The position numbers were made by a program, and so were the translations under genes. From NCBI GenBank assembly GCA_944391725.1, contig CALXUQ010000015.1, forward strand, positions 1 to 35,961: a stretch of 35,961 bases of DNA. Reading direction: 5' to 3'. Below are positions 34,517 to 35,961 of this stretch, piece by piece; position 1 is the first letter of the stretch; every line of letters starts with the position of its first letter. The stretch comes from an uncultured Alphaproteobacteria bacterium (GTDB lineage Bacteria; Pseudomonadota; Alphaproteobacteria; RF32; CAG-239). The notes beneath the pieces were generated by a model. It did no database searches. It saw only the letters and a program-made list of their open reading frames with translations, and had not been told where the DNA came from.

Positions 34517-35071
34517 TCAGGAAAATTTAGTCAGCAAATGTTTATAGGCAGCGGAGAGCTTTTTGAAATTTTCTTCGGCATCTTTATCATCTTGGTTCAA
34601 ATCGGGGTGATATTTCTTGACCAGTTTCTTATACTGACTTTTTAGCTTATCAACACTAACTTCAGCCGGTTTAAGCTCCATAATTTTTAAGTATTCCAAC
34701 TCGGTTTCGCTGAAATACACATCGCCGTTTTGGGTGGCAAAGCCCGGAGCATATTCATCAAAAAACTCAAAATAATCCTTGAACGAATAGCCGTGACTGT
34801 ATTTGACCCCAGGACCAAAATTGCTAAAGTGAGCGTGCCGAAATTTTTTCTTGGGTTTGGCGTCGTCCTCTTCTTCGGGGTGTTCGTAATAGTTCCAGCC
34901 GGCATTGTATTGTTGGACGTGCTCCAAACAAAACCAATAGTAATCTTTTAAGCGGCGGTCTTTGGGTGCGCGATACTCACCGGGTTTGTCGCAACCCGGA
35001 TAATCGCAACAATGAGTTTGGCCCTCATTTTGCGGAGCAAAATATTTTTTTTGCCGCGGCTTCCTTTTCAT
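34517..35071 (-). CDS. J-domain (DnaJ-like) protein
   Basis: A 184-residue protein of a small alphaproteobacterial DnaJ-like family. The N-terminus carries Cys/His residues that could bind zinc (CCDYPGCDKPGEYRAPK then YYWFCLEHV). The middle is an acidic linker and an FxxFF-rich region. The C-terminal 60 residues form a J-domain with KYHPDLN holding the HPD motif (about residues 155-157), which stimulates DnaK ATPase. The J-domain lies at the C-terminus, unlike classical DnaJ. AAGGA precedes the ATG at 35071. Client and function are unknown. Confidence 0.85.
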   Translation of the reverse strand: MKRKPRQKKYFAPQNEGQTHCCDYPGCDKPGEYRAPKDRRLKDYYWFCLEHVQQYNAGWNYYEHPEEEDDAKPKKKFRHAHFSNFGPGVKYSHGYSFKDYFEFFDEYAPGFATQNGDVYFSETELEYLKIMELKPAEVSVDKLKSQYKKLVKKYHPDLNQDDKDAEENFKKLSAAYKHLLTKFS

Positions 35072-35149
35072 ATTCCATCCTTAAAAAACAATCGGATTTT
35101 TGTTTATACATCATTTGACCGCGGATAACAACTAAAATCAGCCTCAGAG

Positions 35150-35892
35150 CTAAAAATAATAAAGCAAAAAGCAAATCAGCAAAAATAATGGTCCCCAATA
35201 GAGAATCGATGATTTTTTAAACTTGGGATCATTTTTGTGACGGGTAGAATCGAGCAACCAAGAAATTTTTTTGGGGTCGGTCATTATCAAAGGTTGACGG
35301 GTACACAAATCTAAGCCGCAGGCACTAAACAAATTGAGCAACTCTTGTTCTTTGACCACCGCAGTTGGAAATTTGTGGTAATCTTGAACAAGATATTCTT
35401 GCCAGGATTCAAACACCTTAATGTCGGGACAATAATCTTGCAGCAGAAACAAAAGCCGTTGCATTTTATAGCCGGCTAAAGTGGTCGGCTCTTTACGATG
35501 AGTAATACAGTCAATGGCAAAATGCTGCAAAGCCGGCGTGGCCGGATACAAATAATCAATATCTGGCAAGCAGATTTTGCCTTGCTCCGTATAGGCAACG
35601 CCATGAAAAACCGACATAAAAACTGATTTTTCAAAAATCAAATATGCAACCAGTTTACTCAAATTTTCTTGAACTTTTCGCGGTAAGCGCGCCGAAAAAT
35701 CATAGGATTTATCAAAACTCAGCCATAGTTCGGAAGCGTTGGTTTTAGACCAATTGACCTCAAAAGATGAACCTTTTTCAAAACCATTGACGTCAGCGGT
35801 AAGCATTTCTAATTCCGAGCCATAAAAGCGCATATCTTCAATGGCATCGGCTCGTTTTTTGAAGAGTTCTACTTGCTCGGCAAGTTCCGGAT
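35150..35892 (-). CDS. Partial protein with C-terminal membrane tail, unknown
   Basis: The 3' part of a gene that runs off the contig: about 247 residues from PELAEQVELFKKRADA to the stop. The protein is soluble-looking until its final 20 residues (LYWGPLFLLICFLLYYF), a hydrophobic segment typical of a C-terminal tail anchor. I see no known motif. The true start is outside the window. An apparent start at 35926 (MTGVQTCALPIY) is a translation of adapter sequence and is not real; the last biological base is 35892. Confidence 0.65.
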
Positions 35893-35961
35893 AGATCGGA
35901 AGAGCACACGTCTGAACTCCAGTCACGTGAAAATCTCGTATGCCGTCTTCTGCTTGAAAAA
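35893..35961 (+). other. Illumina TruSeq adapter contamination
   Basis: From 35893 the sequence is the TruSeq read-1 adapter: AGATCGGAAGAGC and the rest of the 34-base arm to 35926, then a 6-base index GTGAAA (35927-35932), then the flow-cell arm (35933-35956) and five A residues. It is an assembly artefact at the contig end. Confidence 0.99.

Noticed and set aside
35893-35926. N-terminal start at 35926 for the tail-anchored protein
   Set aside because: Those bases are the adapter; the resulting MTGVQTCALPIY is an artefact.

Overview
This is one contig end from an uncultured alphaproteobacterium. RpsB, EF-Ts, ParE, the two-part J-domain protein and the PAS protein all read as alphaproteobacterial types. 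The low-to-moderate GC and the large set of secreted cysteine-rich proteins suggest a host- or gut-associated lineage, but that is inference from sequence character only. The last 69 bases are not biological: they are an Illumina TruSeq adapter with a 6-base index, read through into the assembly.

Layout. 1-9.2 kb: housekeeping genes. accA-rmuC (minus), an unknown membrane protein followed by a yejA-yejB pair (plus; yejE and yejF are absent), then a GNAT acetyltransferase and parE (minus). 9.3-12.4 kb: a small membrane protein, the rpsB-tsf operon with a structured leader, and a compact structured RNA ending in a terminator ahead of a small helix-turn-helix gene. 12.4-18.1 kb (minus): polA, then a Lon-family protease coupled to a low-molecular-weight tyrosine phosphatase. 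18.2-22 kb: two membrane-anchored TPR proteins flanking a membrane protein with a degenerate endonuclease/exonuclease/phosphatase fold. 22.0-22.6 kb: a non-coding stretch built of direct and inverted repeats.

22.6-31.1 kb is the accessory core. Two minus-strand operons encode eight secreted proteins. Each operon begins with a giant cysteine-rich protein of about 600 residues (24022-25863 and 29103-30917) built from a repeated Cys module. Each continues with smaller secreted proteins carrying a DUF1566/Lcl_C-like domain. Three of those (23133, 27250, 28261) carry one half-module of the giant proteins at their N-terminus, and all six end in the same R-C-[VI]-x-x-F motif. The two operons have the same 147-bp promoter/leader, differing at one position, and each promoter sits directly behind an intrinsic terminator. 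This looks like a duplicated surface-protein system that has not, to my knowledge, been described as a unit.

31.1-36 kb: tsaB (minus), a PAS-domain protein that looks like a histidine kinase lacking its kinase half (plus), an acidic unknown protein (plus), a J-domain protein and a partial tail-anchored protein (minus) running into the adapter.
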